Assembly (NCBI RefSeq): GCF_019331695.1 | Contig: NZ_JAHBBI010000002.1 | Span: 248,001 to 312,000, forward strand | Direction: 5' to 3' | DNA from: Bifidobacterium pluvialisilvae | Lineage (GTDB): Bacteria > Actinomycetota > Actinomycetes > Actinomycetales > Bifidobacteriaceae | DNA: 64,000 bases | In this document: positions 7,577-16,176 of the stretch, one piece after another | How positions within the stretch are numbered: position 1 is the first letter of the stretch | How the letters are laid out: each line of letters starts with the position of its first letter | Position numbers and translations under genes: made by a program | The notes under the pieces: model-generated | The model's input: only the letters and a program-made list of their open reading frames with translations | Database searches by the model: none | Told to the model about the DNA's origin: nothing

Positions 7577-9163
7577 ATGACTTATGACAAGGACTTCGCC
7601 CCGGTGCCGCTTCCGGGAGACGCCTCGTCCGACGAGGCCAAGACGATGACCATGGCACCGCTGCCCGCGGACGCCGGAGCCGTGGGGGCGGCTTCGGTAC
7701 CCCCGATGGCTGGTGGACACAGGCCCGCCGCCAGGAAGAGGAACGTCGGTCTGATCGTGGTCCTCTCCCTGATTGCCGTGGTGGTGCTCGCCCTCGTCGG
7801 CTACATCGGCGGCGGCCAGCTCTACTTCAAGGACAAAGCCGCCCCGGGCGTGCAGCTCGGCGGCATCTCGGTCGCCGGCCAGAGCGCCGACGAGCTCAAG
7901 ACCACCGTGAACGACGCGGTCCGGAACTCCACCATCCAGGTCTCCGGCAAGGACGGCAAGTCCGCCACCGCATCGCTGAAGGACCTCGGCACCACCGTCG
8001 ACGTCGACGCCACGGTGAACAACCTGCTCAACGCCAACAAGGACAACTTCCTCGCCAAGGTCAACCCGTTCGCCAAGACGTCGGTGCCGCTCAAGGCCTC
8101 CACCGACAACCTGGCCATGACCACGTACCTCACCGACAAGCTCGTCGGCGAGGACGCCCGCGCCGAGAACGCCACCGTCAAATACGACGGCTCCAAGTAC
8201 GTCACCACGGCGAGCAAGGTCGGCCAGGCCCCCAAGACCGAGGCCGTGACCGCCAAGATCAGCGAGCTCCTCGCCCAGCCCGGCAACGCCCAGAAGGTCT
8301 CCGTCGAGACCGAGAGCACCAAGCCGGCCATCTCCGACTCCACCGCCGCGAAGGCCGCCGCCGACGCCAACACGCGTCTGGGCAGCCAGCTCGTCATCTC
8401 CAACGGCGACGACAAGACGCTCACCATCCCCGCCGCGCAGATCGCCAAGTGGATCAAGGTGAACGAGGACCTCACCAAGGGCACCATCTCCCTCTCGTAC
8501 GACCAGAACGCCATCAACTCCTATCTCTCCAGCGCCCTGCCGGGCGCCCTCAACCAGAAGATGGTCACCGAGGAGAACGTCGTCAACACCGAAGGCACCG
8601 TCATCACCACGAACGTCAAGGGCGTCAACGGCGTCGAGGTGAACAGCGACCTGACCGACACCGCCAAGCAGGTGGCCGCCGCCCTCCAGAACGGTACCTC
8701 CGGCACCATCAAGGCCAACACCAAGGTCACGAAGTACGACACCAAGTCCCGCAAGGTGCGCTACGACGTGCCCAACGGCGACCCGCACATGGTCATCGAC
8801 CTCAGCAAGCAGCAGGCATTCGCCTACAAGGGCACCACGCTGGTCAAGACCTTCAACGTCTCCACCGGCAAGCCCAGCACGCCGACCGATACCGGCACCT
8901 TCTTCGCCACGCTCAAGTACGAGAGCCAGACCATGGTCGGCGAGGACTACGTCACGCCGAACGTGCCGTGGGTCACGTACTACAACGGCGGCGAAGGCTT
9001 CCACGGCGCCCCATGGAACCCCGACGGCATCGCCAGCGGCACGCCGAAGTCGCACGGCTGCACCAACATGAACGTCGCCGACGCCAAGTGGGTCTACGAC
9101 TTCCTGCCGGTCGGCGGCATGGTGCAGGTCATCGGCAGCACGCCCAGCGGCGCCGTGAGGTAA
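7577..9163 (+). CDS. Membrane-anchored L,D-transpeptidase (YkuD) with putative peptidoglycan-binding domain
   Basis: Cell-wall enzyme of 528 residues that should cross-link peptidoglycan stem peptides or attach proteins, using a cysteine. A cytoplasmic N-terminus with basic KRN is followed by one membrane helix at about 58-80 (VGLIVVLSLIAVVVLALVGYIGG). Residues about 90-380 hold two halves of a VanW/PG_binding_4-like region (GVQLGGISVAGQSADEL, ...ATASLKDLGTTVDVDATVNN). The C-terminal YkuD domain runs from VIDLSKQQAFAYKGTTLVKTF to the catalytic SHGCTNMNVADAKWVYDFLPVGGMV. The His and Cys of the active site are present. The gene is followed 24 bases later by gcvH. Confidence 0.92.
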   Translation: MTYDKDFAPVPLPGDASSDEAKTMTMAPLPADAGAVGAASVPPMAGGHRPAARKRNVGLIVVLSLIAVVVLALVGYIGGGQLYFKDKAAPGVQLGGISVAGQSADELKTTVNDAVRNSTIQVSGKDGKSATASLKDLGTTVDVDATVNNLLNANKDNFLAKVNPFAKTSVPLKASTDNLAMTTYLTDKLVGEDARAENATVKYDGSKYVTTASKVGQAPKTEAVTAKISELLAQPGNAQKVSVETESTKPAISDSTAAKAAADANTRLGSQLVISNGDDKTLTIPAAQIAKWIKVNEDLTKGTISLSYDQNAINSYLSSALPGALNQKMVTEENVVNTEGTVITTNVKGVNGVEVNSDLTDTAKQVAAALQNGTSGTIKANTKVTKYDTKSRKVRYDVPNGDPHMVIDLSKQQAFAYKGTTLVKTFNVSTGKPSTPTDTGTFFATLKYESQTMVGEDYVTPNVPWVTYYNGGEGFHGAPWNPDGIASGTPKSHGCTNMNVADAKWVYDFLPVGGMVQVIGSTPSGAVR

Positions 9164-9174
9164 ACGCCTGACGG

Positions 9175-9180
9175 TACGCT
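9175..9180 (+). promoter_or_regulatory. -10-like TACGCT, possible leaderless start of gcvH
   Basis: TACGCT ends 7 bases before the gcvH ATG and no Shine-Dalgarno is visible. Read-through from the gene ending at 9163 is the alternative. Confidence 0.4.
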
Positions 9181-9187
9181 TGTCGGT

Positions 9188-9628
9188 ATGACAGACGCAC
9201 AGCACGATTACGAATCCGGAATCGACGACGCATCAGCGGCCGCGGCCGCCAGCGTCGACATTCCCGACCATCTCCACTACACCGATGACCACGTTTGGGT
9301 CGACGATTCCGTCGACCCCGTGGTCATCGGCGTTACCGAGCACGCCGTCCAGGAACTCGGCGAGCTCGTCTTCATCGAATTCCCCGAAACGGACACGCGG
9401 GTCGAGGCCGGCGACGAAATCGTCTCCCTCGAATCCTCCAAGGCCGTGACCCCGATGATCAGCCCGGTGTCCGGCACCGTCAAATACGTGAACCGCGAGG
9501 CCTACGACGATCCGTCGGTCGTCGACACCGATCCGTACGGCGAAGGCTGGCTCGTCAAGATCGCCCTCGATGACGACGAGCCCGACCTGCTCACCGCGGA
9601 GGAATACGCCAAGGTACTGCATCAGTAA
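9188..9628 (+). CDS. gcvH: Glycine cleavage system H protein (lipoyl carrier)
   Basis: Lipoylated carrier protein of 146 residues, slightly longer than the usual 125-130 because of an acidic, Ala-rich N-terminal extension. The H-protein fold is clear: HYTDDHVWV, VIGVTEHAVQELGELVFIEFPE, lipoyl-lysine motif SLESSKAVTPMISPVSG, and the C-terminal GWLVKIAL. No gcvT or gcvP is in the window. A lipoate-protein ligase at 16177-17688 could modify it. In organisms without a glycine cleavage system, H proteins can serve as relays for lipoate or in other redox roles; whether that holds here is an inference. Confidence 0.95.
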   Translation: MTDAQHDYESGIDDASAAAAASVDIPDHLHYTDDHVWVDDSVDPVVIGVTEHAVQELGELVFIEFPETDTRVEAGDEIVSLESSKAVTPMISPVSGTVKYVNREAYDDPSVVDTDPYGEGWLVKIALDDDEPDLLTAEEYAKVLHQ

Positions 9629-9657
9629 TCCGAAGGTAGACAATCCGAAGGTAGACC

Positions 9658-10905
9658 ATGGTTGAAACCACTCGGGAACACAATCACGACCGGGAACACA
9701 ATCACGACGGCGGGAACGACGGCACGCGCCACAACGGCGAGCGGCCGATCATCGCGCAGCCGGCCACTTCGAACTTCGAGACCGCCAGCCGCCGGGAACG
9801 CACCGACTTCAAACCGTTCGGCGTGCGCGTCATGCGGCACTCCATCACCAGGGCGTTCGGGTTGTGGAGCATGTCCGCCACCGCGGTCGCACGGCGTCTC
9901 GGGTGGTTTCCGCGCGTGGAGCCGTACGTCGGCTATGGCACCGGCGCGTACTCCCGCCTGATCTGCCGCACCGTCTACGCCCCCGTGCGCCGCACCGCCG
10001 GCCTCGTCATGCGCGGCATCCGCGCCGCGTTCATGGTGCCGGCCGCCGAAACGCAGGTGCGAATCAGCATCGACGACATCCCGCTGCGCACCGTGCAGGT
10101 CGGCGACTCCGAACTGTTCGACGCCGTGGACGCGTCCCGCGAGCAAAGCAGCGAATTCGCCGTCTCCGACTCCCAGGGCTATCTCGACCTCGTGGCCGAA
10201 CGGGAGCTGACGCCCGGCAAGCATGATGTCTCGTACATCGTCGACGGACGCCATCCCGTCCATTCGCAGCTCTACACAATCCCCGCCGACGCCAAGGTCG
10301 GCATCATCTCCGACATCGACGACACGGTCATGGTCACGCAGGTGCCAACGCTGTGGCGCGCCGTGTTCAACATGCTGTTCCTCGACCCGCGCAAACGCAT
10401 GTCGGTGCCCTCGATGTCGGTGTTCTATTCGAAACTGCGCGAACTTTTCCCCGACGCGCCGTTCTTCTACCTGTCTACGTCGCCGTGGAACGTCGAAAGC
10501 TCCATCCGGCACTTCATCGAGTACCACGGGTTCCCGGAAGGGCCGCTGCTGCTGCGCGACCTCGACCCGCGGCCGAAGACGTTCATCCCCACCGGCGTGC
10601 AGCACAAGCTCGAATTCGTGGAGCAGCTCATGGCCGACTTCCCCGAGATGCGGTTCATCCTCCTCGGCGACGACGGGCAGAAGGACCCGACCACGTATTC
10701 CACCATCGCGCAGCGGTACAAGGGCCGCGTCATCGCCATCGGCATCCGCCAGCTCGGCCCCACCGACATGGGCCGGTCGCTGCCGCAGCGCGTCACCGGC
10801 GTCGTGCCGCCCTCGCCTGAAATCGACGTCCCCGTGTTCTACGGCCCCAACGGCGTCAATCTCATGAACACGATGATGCCCTACCTCAAGAACCTCTTCC
10901 ACTAG
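9658..10905 (+). CDS. App1-family (DUF2183) phosphatase
   Basis: Protein of 415 residues with the catalytic domain of App1 phosphatidate phosphatase, an HAD-type phosphatase. The key motif is DIDDT in KVGIISDIDDTVMVTQVP (about 215-232). It is followed by FFYLSTSPWNV (motif II Ser/Thr), HKLEFVEQLMADFPEMRF and FILLGDDGQKDPTTY with the closing acidic pair. The N-terminus begins with a His/Asn/Asp-rich imperfect repeat (EHNHDREHNHDGG). No clear signal peptide, though the Trp/Arg-rich stretch at about 60-125 could be membrane-associated. Substrate in bacteria is not established. The start codon follows AAGGTAGACC, 29 bases after gcvH. Confidence 0.88.
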   Translation: MVETTREHNHDREHNHDGGNDGTRHNGERPIIAQPATSNFETASRRERTDFKPFGVRVMRHSITRAFGLWSMSATAVARRLGWFPRVEPYVGYGTGAYSRLICRTVYAPVRRTAGLVMRGIRAAFMVPAAETQVRISIDDIPLRTVQVGDSELFDAVDASREQSSEFAVSDSQGYLDLVAERELTPGKHDVSYIVDGRHPVHSQLYTIPADAKVGIISDIDDTVMVTQVPTLWRAVFNMLFLDPRKRMSVPSMSVFYSKLRELFPDAPFFYLSTSPWNVESSIRHFIEYHGFPEGPLLLRDLDPRPKTFIPTGVQHKLEFVEQLMADFPEMRFILLGDDGQKDPTTYSTIAQRYKGRVIAIGIRQLGPTDMGRSLPQRVTGVVPPSPEIDVPVFYGPNGVNLMNTMMPYLKNLFH

Positions 10906-10939
10906 GAAGACGGCCACTGTCGTCGAGGAGCGTTCTCCA

Positions 10940-11100
10940 TCCTCCGTCATCCTGAGCGCAGTCCGTAGGACAGAGCCGAAGGATCTTTCCACCAGGTTCA
11001 TGGATCCTTCGACTCGCTGCGCTCGCTCAGGATGACATGTGAGGTGAGGGATTTCGCTCAGGATGACATGTGAGGTGAGGGATTTCGCTCAGGATGACAT
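10940..11100. repeat. TCATCCTGAGC palindrome with triplicated right tip
   Basis: The left arm (GTCATCCTGAGC, then GAAGGATCTTTCC) faces GGATCCTTCGACTCGC and GCTCAGGATGACATG. The right tip with TTCGCTCAGGATGACATGTG repeats three times at a 34-base step up to 11100. It lies directly upstream of the promoter of the next gene. Confidence 0.9.
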
Positions 11101-11113
11101 GTGGACAGGTGGA

Positions 11114-11143
11114 TTGGCTGATTTTCGCCAATGGTGCGATACT
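11114..11143 (+). promoter_or_regulatory. Promoter TTGGCT-18-GATACT, leaderless start of the S9 peptidase gene
   Basis: TTGGCT at 11114-11119 and GATACT at 11138-11143 are spaced by 18 bases. The ATG at 11151 follows the -10 by only 7 bases and has no Shine-Dalgarno. This favours 11151 over the in-frame ATG at 11094, which lies inside the repeat. Confidence 0.65.
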
Positions 11144-11150
11144 GTACCTT

Positions 11151-13595
11151 ATGGTTTTGGAGAATGGCTGGTCAGCAGTAAAGGGGCTCAAACCGCCGGA
11201 GGCGATCAAGGAGCCGCATCGACGTCGTGCGCAGGGCGATTCGTTCGTCGACCCATACGAGTGGATGCGCGACAAGGAATCCGACCGCGTGCAGCGGTAC
11301 GTCGCCGCACAGAACGAGTACTGCGAGCAACGCATGGCGGGACTGAAGACGCTGCGTGGCACGCTGTTCGACGAGATCCGCTCCCGCGTGCAGCAGACCG
11401 ACATGTCGGTGCCCACGCGCATGAACGGATACTGGTACTTCACCCGCACCGAAGAGGGCAAGCAGTACGGCATCCAATGCCGCGTGCCGATCCGCGGCGA
11501 GAACGACTGGAACCCGCCGAGCTTCTCCGCGGCCGGGGTGTCGGAGCCGCTGGACGGCGAGGAGGTCGTCTTCGACTGCAACACCGAATCCGAAGGCCAT
11601 GACTTCTTCAACGTCGGCGGCCTCGACCTGAGCCATGACGGCCGCATGATGGCCTACAGCGTGGACGTCAGCGGCAACGAACGCTACGATCTGCGAATTC
11701 GCGACCTCGCCACCGGCGAGGACTTCCCCGAGGTCATCCACGAGGTGGCCGGCGGCGGGTGCATCACGCCCGACGGCAAATGGGTGTTCTATACGCGCGT
11801 GAACGACGCATGGAGGCCGTACTGTGTGTGGCGGCACCGCGTCGGCACCGACGCATCCGAGGACGTGAAGGTCTACGACGACCCCGACGAACGCTTCTGG
11901 GTGGGCGTTGGACTGTCGTTCGACGAACGCCACATCATCATCGAATCCGGGTCGAAGACCACGTCCGAGGTGCTCATGCTGCCCGTGGAGAACCCGGAAG
12001 GCGAGTTCGAGCCGTTCATCCGGCGCGTCGAAGGTGTGGAATACGACGTGAGCTTCGCCCGTTTCGAGGACGAGGGCGGCGACATCCCCGTGGCGCTGGT
12101 CATCCACAACGTGACCAACCCGAACTTCGAGATCGACGTCATCGACATGCGCACGCATGAGCCGCCGTACGAGCTGGGCGAGGGCGTGTGCGTGGCGCAG
12201 GGCTCGCCGGCCGGATGCGAGCCGCCGCACGGGCACAAGCCCACCCCCGAGACGCGCGCCATCCGATACCAGTCCATCAGCACGCTCAGCGACATCACGA
12301 ACAATCCGGAGATACTGCAGGACGTGCAGGGGCTGCGCATCGAGGGCATCGCCATGTACCGCAACTTCGTGGTGCTCTCGTACCGCGCCGACAGCCTGCC
12401 GCAGCTGGCCGTCATGCCCAAGCGGGCCGCCAAGGACGACTTCCTCGCCGGGCGCCCGTGGGGGTTCGGCGGCATCGTGCCCCGCGTGGACGGCAAGCTG
12501 TATTCCATCGGCATGAGCGGCAACCCCTCGTATGATGCGCCGCGCCTGCGCTACACCACGGTGAGCTACACGCAGCCGGGGGAGCTGCACGAATACGACC
12601 CCGAGACCGACACCGACGTGCTGCTCAAGCGCGCCACCGTGCTCGGCGACTTCGACCCCGCCGACTACGCGGAGAAGCGCATGTGGGTGCGTGTGCGCGA
12701 CGGCGAGCATGTGCCCGTCTCGCTGGTGTGGCGTCGTGGGCGCATCCCCGCGCTCCGTGGCGCGAAGGAGGGCCTGACCGATGAGGTCATCGAGGTGCCC
12801 CGCGAGCTCATCCTCTCCTACGAGGACATGTCGGCCCGCTACGACCGGCGTGAATCCCCGATGTTCATCACCGGCTACGGCGCCTACGAGATCAGCTCCG
12901 ACCCGAGCTTCTCCGTGCCGCGCCTCAGTATGCTTGACCGCGGCGTGCTGTATGCGGTGGCGCATACGCGCGGCGGCGGCGAGCTCGGCCGCGGCTGGTA
13001 CGAGCAGGGCCGCAAGCTCAACAAGATGAACACGTTCATCGATTTCATCGACGTGACCGCCGCCCTGCAGCGCAACGGCATCGCCGACCCGAAGCGCACC
13101 GTGGCCAACGGCGGTTCGGCCGGCGGCCTGCTCATGGGCGCGGTGGCCAACATGGCGCCGCAGCTGTACGCCGGCATCGAGGCGGACGTGCCGTTCGTGG
13201 ATGCGCTCACCTCCATCCTCGACACGTCGCTGCCGCTCACCGTCACCGAATGGGACGAATGGGGCGACCCGCTGCACAACGCCGAGGTCTACCGCTACAT
13301 GAAGCAGTACTCCCCGTACGAGAACGTGCAGGACGCCGACGAGCGCGAGCAGGAGTACGGCACCCGCCACTTCCCGTCCATGTTCATCACCACGTCGATG
13401 AACGACACGCGCGTGCTGTATGTGGAGCCGCTCAAATGGCTGGCCCGCCTGCAGGAGCCCGAGGCCGAGGTCGACGCCGTCGCGAAGATCGAGGTCGAGG
13501 CCGGCCATGGCGGCGTGACGGGCCGGTACAAGCGCTGGCAGGAGATCGCCTACGAGAACGCCTGGTGCCTCGCCGTCATGGGCATCACCGAATAG
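11151..13595 (+). CDS. ptrB: S9 family serine peptidase, oligopeptidase B type
   Basis: Cytoplasmic serine peptidase of about 814 residues that cleaves short peptides after basic residues if it behaves as oligopeptidase B. The N-terminal part is a beta-propeller (about 60-500: DPYEWMRD entry motif, repeated strands with DLSHDGRMMAYSVD). The C-terminal alpha/beta domain carries the nucleophile in NGGSAGGLLMGAVANM. The Asp is probably in FITTSMNDTRVLYVEP, and the His is in EVEAGHGGVTGRYKRWQE. The motif RDKESDRVQRYVAAQNEY and overall length fit oligopeptidase B rather than prolyl oligopeptidase. No signal peptide. Its start is inside a leaderless promoter arrangement. Confidence 0.92.
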   Translation: MVLENGWSAVKGLKPPEAIKEPHRRRAQGDSFVDPYEWMRDKESDRVQRYVAAQNEYCEQRMAGLKTLRGTLFDEIRSRVQQTDMSVPTRMNGYWYFTRTEEGKQYGIQCRVPIRGENDWNPPSFSAAGVSEPLDGEEVVFDCNTESEGHDFFNVGGLDLSHDGRMMAYSVDVSGNERYDLRIRDLATGEDFPEVIHEVAGGGCITPDGKWVFYTRVNDAWRPYCVWRHRVGTDASEDVKVYDDPDERFWVGVGLSFDERHIIIESGSKTTSEVLMLPVENPEGEFEPFIRRVEGVEYDVSFARFEDEGGDIPVALVIHNVTNPNFEIDVIDMRTHEPPYELGEGVCVAQGSPAGCEPPHGHKPTPETRAIRYQSISTLSDITNNPEILQDVQGLRIEGIAMYRNFVVLSYRADSLPQLAVMPKRAAKDDFLAGRPWGFGGIVPRVDGKLYSIGMSGNPSYDAPRLRYTTVSYTQPGELHEYDPETDTDVLLKRATVLGDFDPADYAEKRMWVRVRDGEHVPVSLVWRRGRIPALRGAKEGLTDEVIEVPRELILSYEDMSARYDRRESPMFITGYGAYEISSDPSFSVPRLSMLDRGVLYAVAHTRGGGELGRGWYEQGRKLNKMNTFIDFIDVTAALQRNGIADPKRTVANGGSAGGLLMGAVANMAPQLYAGIEADVPFVDALTSILDTSLPLTVTEWDEWGDPLHNAEVYRYMKQYSPYENVQDADEREQEYGTRHFPSMFITTSMNDTRVLYVEPLKWLARLQEPEAEVDAVAKIEVEAGHGGVTGRYKRWQEIAYENAWCLAVMGITE

Positions 13596-13616
13596 GCAGG
13601 CGTTTGGACTCTTTCC

Positions 13617-13648
13617 GGATCCCCCTCCCCTCCGGAGGAGGGGGATCC
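13617..13648. terminator. GGATCCCCCTCC hairpin after the S9 peptidase gene
   Basis: Perfect 12-base arms (13617-13628 and 13637-13648) around an 8-base loop, 21 bases after the stop. There is no T-run, so it may be a transcript-end stabiliser or a weak terminator. Confidence 0.6.
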
Positions 13649-13726
13649 GTCGGCGCGGCCGACTGGAATCGGCGGGGACACGACATTTCAGCTCTTCTGA
13701 ATATGATTCCTACTGAGGAATCGTGA

Positions 13727-14719
13727 ATGATGACGAGGGGGAGTCTGGAATGCACGCAACGCAGCGAACGCTGGCCGATGGAGCCGGCGGGAACCATGCC
13801 GGCAACGGAACATAAGGAAGTATGGCACGATTATCCACTGTCTCGTCAACCCGTCGTATCGATAGACAACGATACGCATGCGATGTATCTCATCAATCCC
13901 GAACATGAACCCGGCTGGCTGTTCGCCGCCCGCATCACCATGCCGGATGATTCCCCGTTGAAGGTATATCGGCTTTCCCCGATCACGCCTGAAATGCAGC
14001 CCATCCTCCGCAATCCGCTGAGCGGAAACTTCCCACGAGAGGGGACGTCGTTGCCCACGGTCCAGGGCAATGCGGTGTTCTGGCAGCGATACAGTGGCAA
14101 GAAGGCCAAACGGGATCCGGCCCAGACCTTTTTGGCGCTGGCAAGCCACGAGGGTTTCCACAAACTCAAGCAAGAGCATTGGAACTGGGACGGCGGCCTG
14201 CTGAACGACACCGGAAGATTCTCCACCGAATCGCTCAAGGGGAAGAACTTCGAAACCCTCGGCGAGGCGTATACCTCGCTCACCATCGCCCAACAGGAAC
14301 TGGGAAAGAAGACGCCGGACGTGCAGCAGGTGCGGAAGGGCGTAACGGGATACCTCGATGCCATGGACCGGCTCAACCGGCTCGACCCCGAGTTCGTGCA
14401 CGCATACGCCGGCGAGGAGACCTTCGAAGGGACCGCGCAATATGTGCGTGACCAGGCCGTCCGATCGACGGGAACGACATTGAACATCATGCACTTCTCC
14501 AATAAGGACAACGTGCCGTTCACGTATATCGTCCCGAACATACAATCCGGCAAGCTGGACGCCAGCTTCATACCCTCGGACGTCGTATATGAGTCAGGAG
14601 CCACGCTCTGCGAGGCGATGGACACCGTGGGATTCGATTACCAGACCTATCTCGACACCGCAAAGCCGGGCAGTACCAAGACGCTGATGCAGCTTGCGCG
14701 CATGGCAATGCGGCAATGA
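13727..14719 (+). CDS. Uncharacterised protein with HEGFH metallopeptidase-like motif
   Basis: Protein of 330 residues not recognised as a named family. A helix reads TFLALASHEGFHKLKQEHW at about 128-146 and contains H-E-x-x-H. About 110 residues later, AYAGEETFEGTAQYVRDQAV offers a Glu (E in FEGTAQY) in the position of the third zinc ligand of gluzincin-type peptidases. Before the motif lies LPTVQGNAVFWQRYSGKKAKRDPAQ, a likely edge strand. No signal peptide or membrane segment. The start is uncertain: 13727 gives the longest frame, and an in-frame ATG at 13778 is an alternative. Upstream, a different frame holds a 21-codon reading frame with a good ribosome site (13750-13813). Function inferred only from the motif. 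Confidence 0.7.
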   Translation: MMTRGSLECTQRSERWPMEPAGTMPATEHKEVWHDYPLSRQPVVSIDNDTHAMYLINPEHEPGWLFAARITMPDDSPLKVYRLSPITPEMQPILRNPLSGNFPREGTSLPTVQGNAVFWQRYSGKKAKRDPAQTFLALASHEGFHKLKQEHWNWDGGLLNDTGRFSTESLKGKNFETLGEAYTSLTIAQQELGKKTPDVQQVRKGVTGYLDAMDRLNRLDPEFVHAYAGEETFEGTAQYVRDQAVRSTGTTLNIMHFSNKDNVPFTYIVPNIQSGKLDASFIPSDVVYESGATLCEAMDTVGFDYQTYLDTAKPGSTKTLMQLARMAMRQ

Positions 14720-14781
14720 CCTCGGCAACCGCCGTGTGTCCACCAGACGGACTCCGGACATTGGTTTCGGACGGGCGCACC

Positions 14782-14787
14782 TACCCT
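14782..14787 (+). promoter_or_regulatory. -10-like TACCCT before leuB
   Basis: TACCCT ends 7 bases before the ATG at 14795. TTGGTT at 14761-14766 could be a -35, but the spacer is only 15 bases. No ribosome site precedes the ATG. Confidence 0.4.
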
Positions 14788-14794
14788 GTTGGGT

Positions 14795-15835
14795 ATGGCA
14801 CATGACAAGAAGACATTGAACATCGCGGTCATCCCCGGCGATGGCATCGGCAAGGAAGTCACGCCCGTCGCCCAGGCCGTATTGGAGAAGGCCTCCGAAG
14901 GCGTCATCGACTTCAACTACACCAACTTCGAACTCGGCGCCGAGCGTTACCTGCGCGACGGCGCCATCCTCCCCGACGAGGAGCTCGAGGAGATCAAGAA
15001 GCAGGACGCCATCCTGCTCGGCGCCGTCGGCGACCCGCGCATCAAGGCCGGCATCCTCGAACGCGGCCTGCTGCTCAAGCTGCGTTTCGCGCTCGACCAG
15101 TACGTGAACCTCCGCCCGACCAAGCTGTACAAGGGCGTCACCTCGCCGCTCGCCAACCCCGGCGACATCGACTTCGTCGTCGTGCGCGAAGGCACCGAGG
15201 GCCTCTACTGCGGCGCCGGCGGGGCCGTGCGCGTCGGCACGCCGGACGAGGTGGCCACCGAGGTGTCCATCAACACCGCCTACGGCGTGGAGCGCGTGGT
15301 GCGCTACGCGTTCGAGCTGGCCATGAAGCGCAGGAAGCACGTCACCCTCGTGCACAAGAAGAACGTGCTCGTCAACGCCGGCGACATGTGGCAGCGCATC
15401 GTCGACAAGGTCGGCGAGGAATATCCCGAGGTCACGCACGACTACCTGCACATCGACGCGACCACCATCTTCCTCGTCTCCAACCCGAGCCGCTTCGACG
15501 TGATCCTCACCGACAACCTCTTCGGCGACATCATCACCGACGAGGCCGGCGCCGTAGTCGGCGGCGTGGGATACTCCGCCTCCGGCTGCATCAACGCCAG
15601 CAACGAATATCCGTCGATGTTCGAGCCGATCCACGGTTCGGCCCCCGACATCGCCGGCAAGGGCATCGCCAACCCGACGGCCGCCGTGCTGTCCACCGCC
15701 ATGCTGCTGCGTCACTTCGGCTACGATGACATCGCCGCCCGCATCGACGCCGCCGTGGAGGCCGACATCGAGGAGCTCGGCTCCACGCAGCGTAGCACCG
15801 AACAGGTCGGCAACGACATCCTCGCCCGCCTGTAG
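14795..15835 (+). CDS. leuB: 3-isopropylmalate dehydrogenase
   Basis: Third step of leucine synthesis: NAD-dependent oxidation and decarboxylation of 3-isopropylmalate. The protein has 346 residues, the length of actinobacterial LeuB. Motifs seen are [13 protein letters not shown] at the N-terminus, [13 protein letters not shown], the catalytic segment [20 protein letters not shown], and the Asp-rich [23 protein letters not shown]. The end [24 protein letters not shown] closes the substrate and NAD site. The start at 14795 (MAHDKK) is preferred over 14789 because the upstream ATG would sit inside the spacer after the -10. leuC/leuD are not adjacent, so leuB is split from the rest of the pathway. 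Confidence 0.95.
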   Translation: MAHDKKTLNIAVIPGDGIGKEVTPVAQAVLEKASEGVIDFNYTNFELGAERYLRDGAILPDEELEEIKKQDAILLGAVGDPRIKAGILERGLLLKLRFALDQYVNLRPTKLYKGVTSPLANPGDIDFVVVREGTEGLYCGAGGAVRVGTPDEVATEVSINTAYGVERVVRYAFELAMKRRKHVTLVHKKNVLVNAGDMWQRIVDKVGEEYPEVTHDYLHIDATTIFLVSNPSRFDVILTDNLFGDIITDEAGAVVGGVGYSASGCINASNEYPSMFEPIHGSAPDIAGKGIANPTAAVLSTAMLLRHFGYDDIAARIDAAVEADIEELGSTQRSTEQVGNDILARL

Positions 15836-15881
15836 TCGGCGCTTCACGCACTATGCGTCGGGTCCTGCACCCACATACGTA

Positions 15882-15920
15882 ACGAAACCGCCCCGTGCAT
15901 CGTCCACGGGGCGGTTTCGT
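15882..15920 (+). terminator. Strong hairpin after leuB
   Basis: Perfect 16-base arms ACGAAACCGCCCCGTG and CACGGGGCGGTTTCGT around CATCGTC, 47 bases after the leuB stop. The T's fall within the stem end (TTTCGT) rather than after it. It also opens the palindrome array that follows. Confidence 0.7.
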
Positions 15921-16165
15921 CGTATGTATGCGACGAACGGGAATCGGAGGGGCTGCACGGGTCGGTTTCGTCGCGTAGATGCGACGGACAGGACGCGGGG
16001 ACGCCGTCCGGTTCCCATCCGTCGTGTATATACGACGGACCGGAACCGTGCGGACGGTGCGGTGCCCATCCGTTGCGTGCGATGCAACGGACCGGAACCG
16101 GAGGAGCCATTTGGTTCCCATCCGTTGCCCGGTGTACAACGTAACGGACGTAGACGGGAGCCGAT
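15905..16165. repeat. Array of GGTTCCCATCCGT palindromes
   Basis: Four to five hairpin units in tandem. Two are clear: 16010-16047 (GGTTCCCATCCGTCGT with ACGACGGACCGGAACC) and 16061-16099 (GGTGCCCATCCGTTGC with GCAACGGACCGGAACC). Others at about 15912-15955, 15962-15995 and 16113-16150 are decayed. The inner arm changes from CGTCGT/ACGACG to CGTTGC/GCAACG, so both sides change together. The same family recurs at 54340-54645 and 55725-55960. Confidence 0.85.
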
Positions 16166-16176
16166 ACGGTGGCGGT

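Noticed and set aside
13750-13813. 21-codon reading frame with a strong ribosome site before the HEGFH gene
   Set aside because: Sequence is not family-like and it may be chance; a leader peptide is possible but no attenuator is visible after it.
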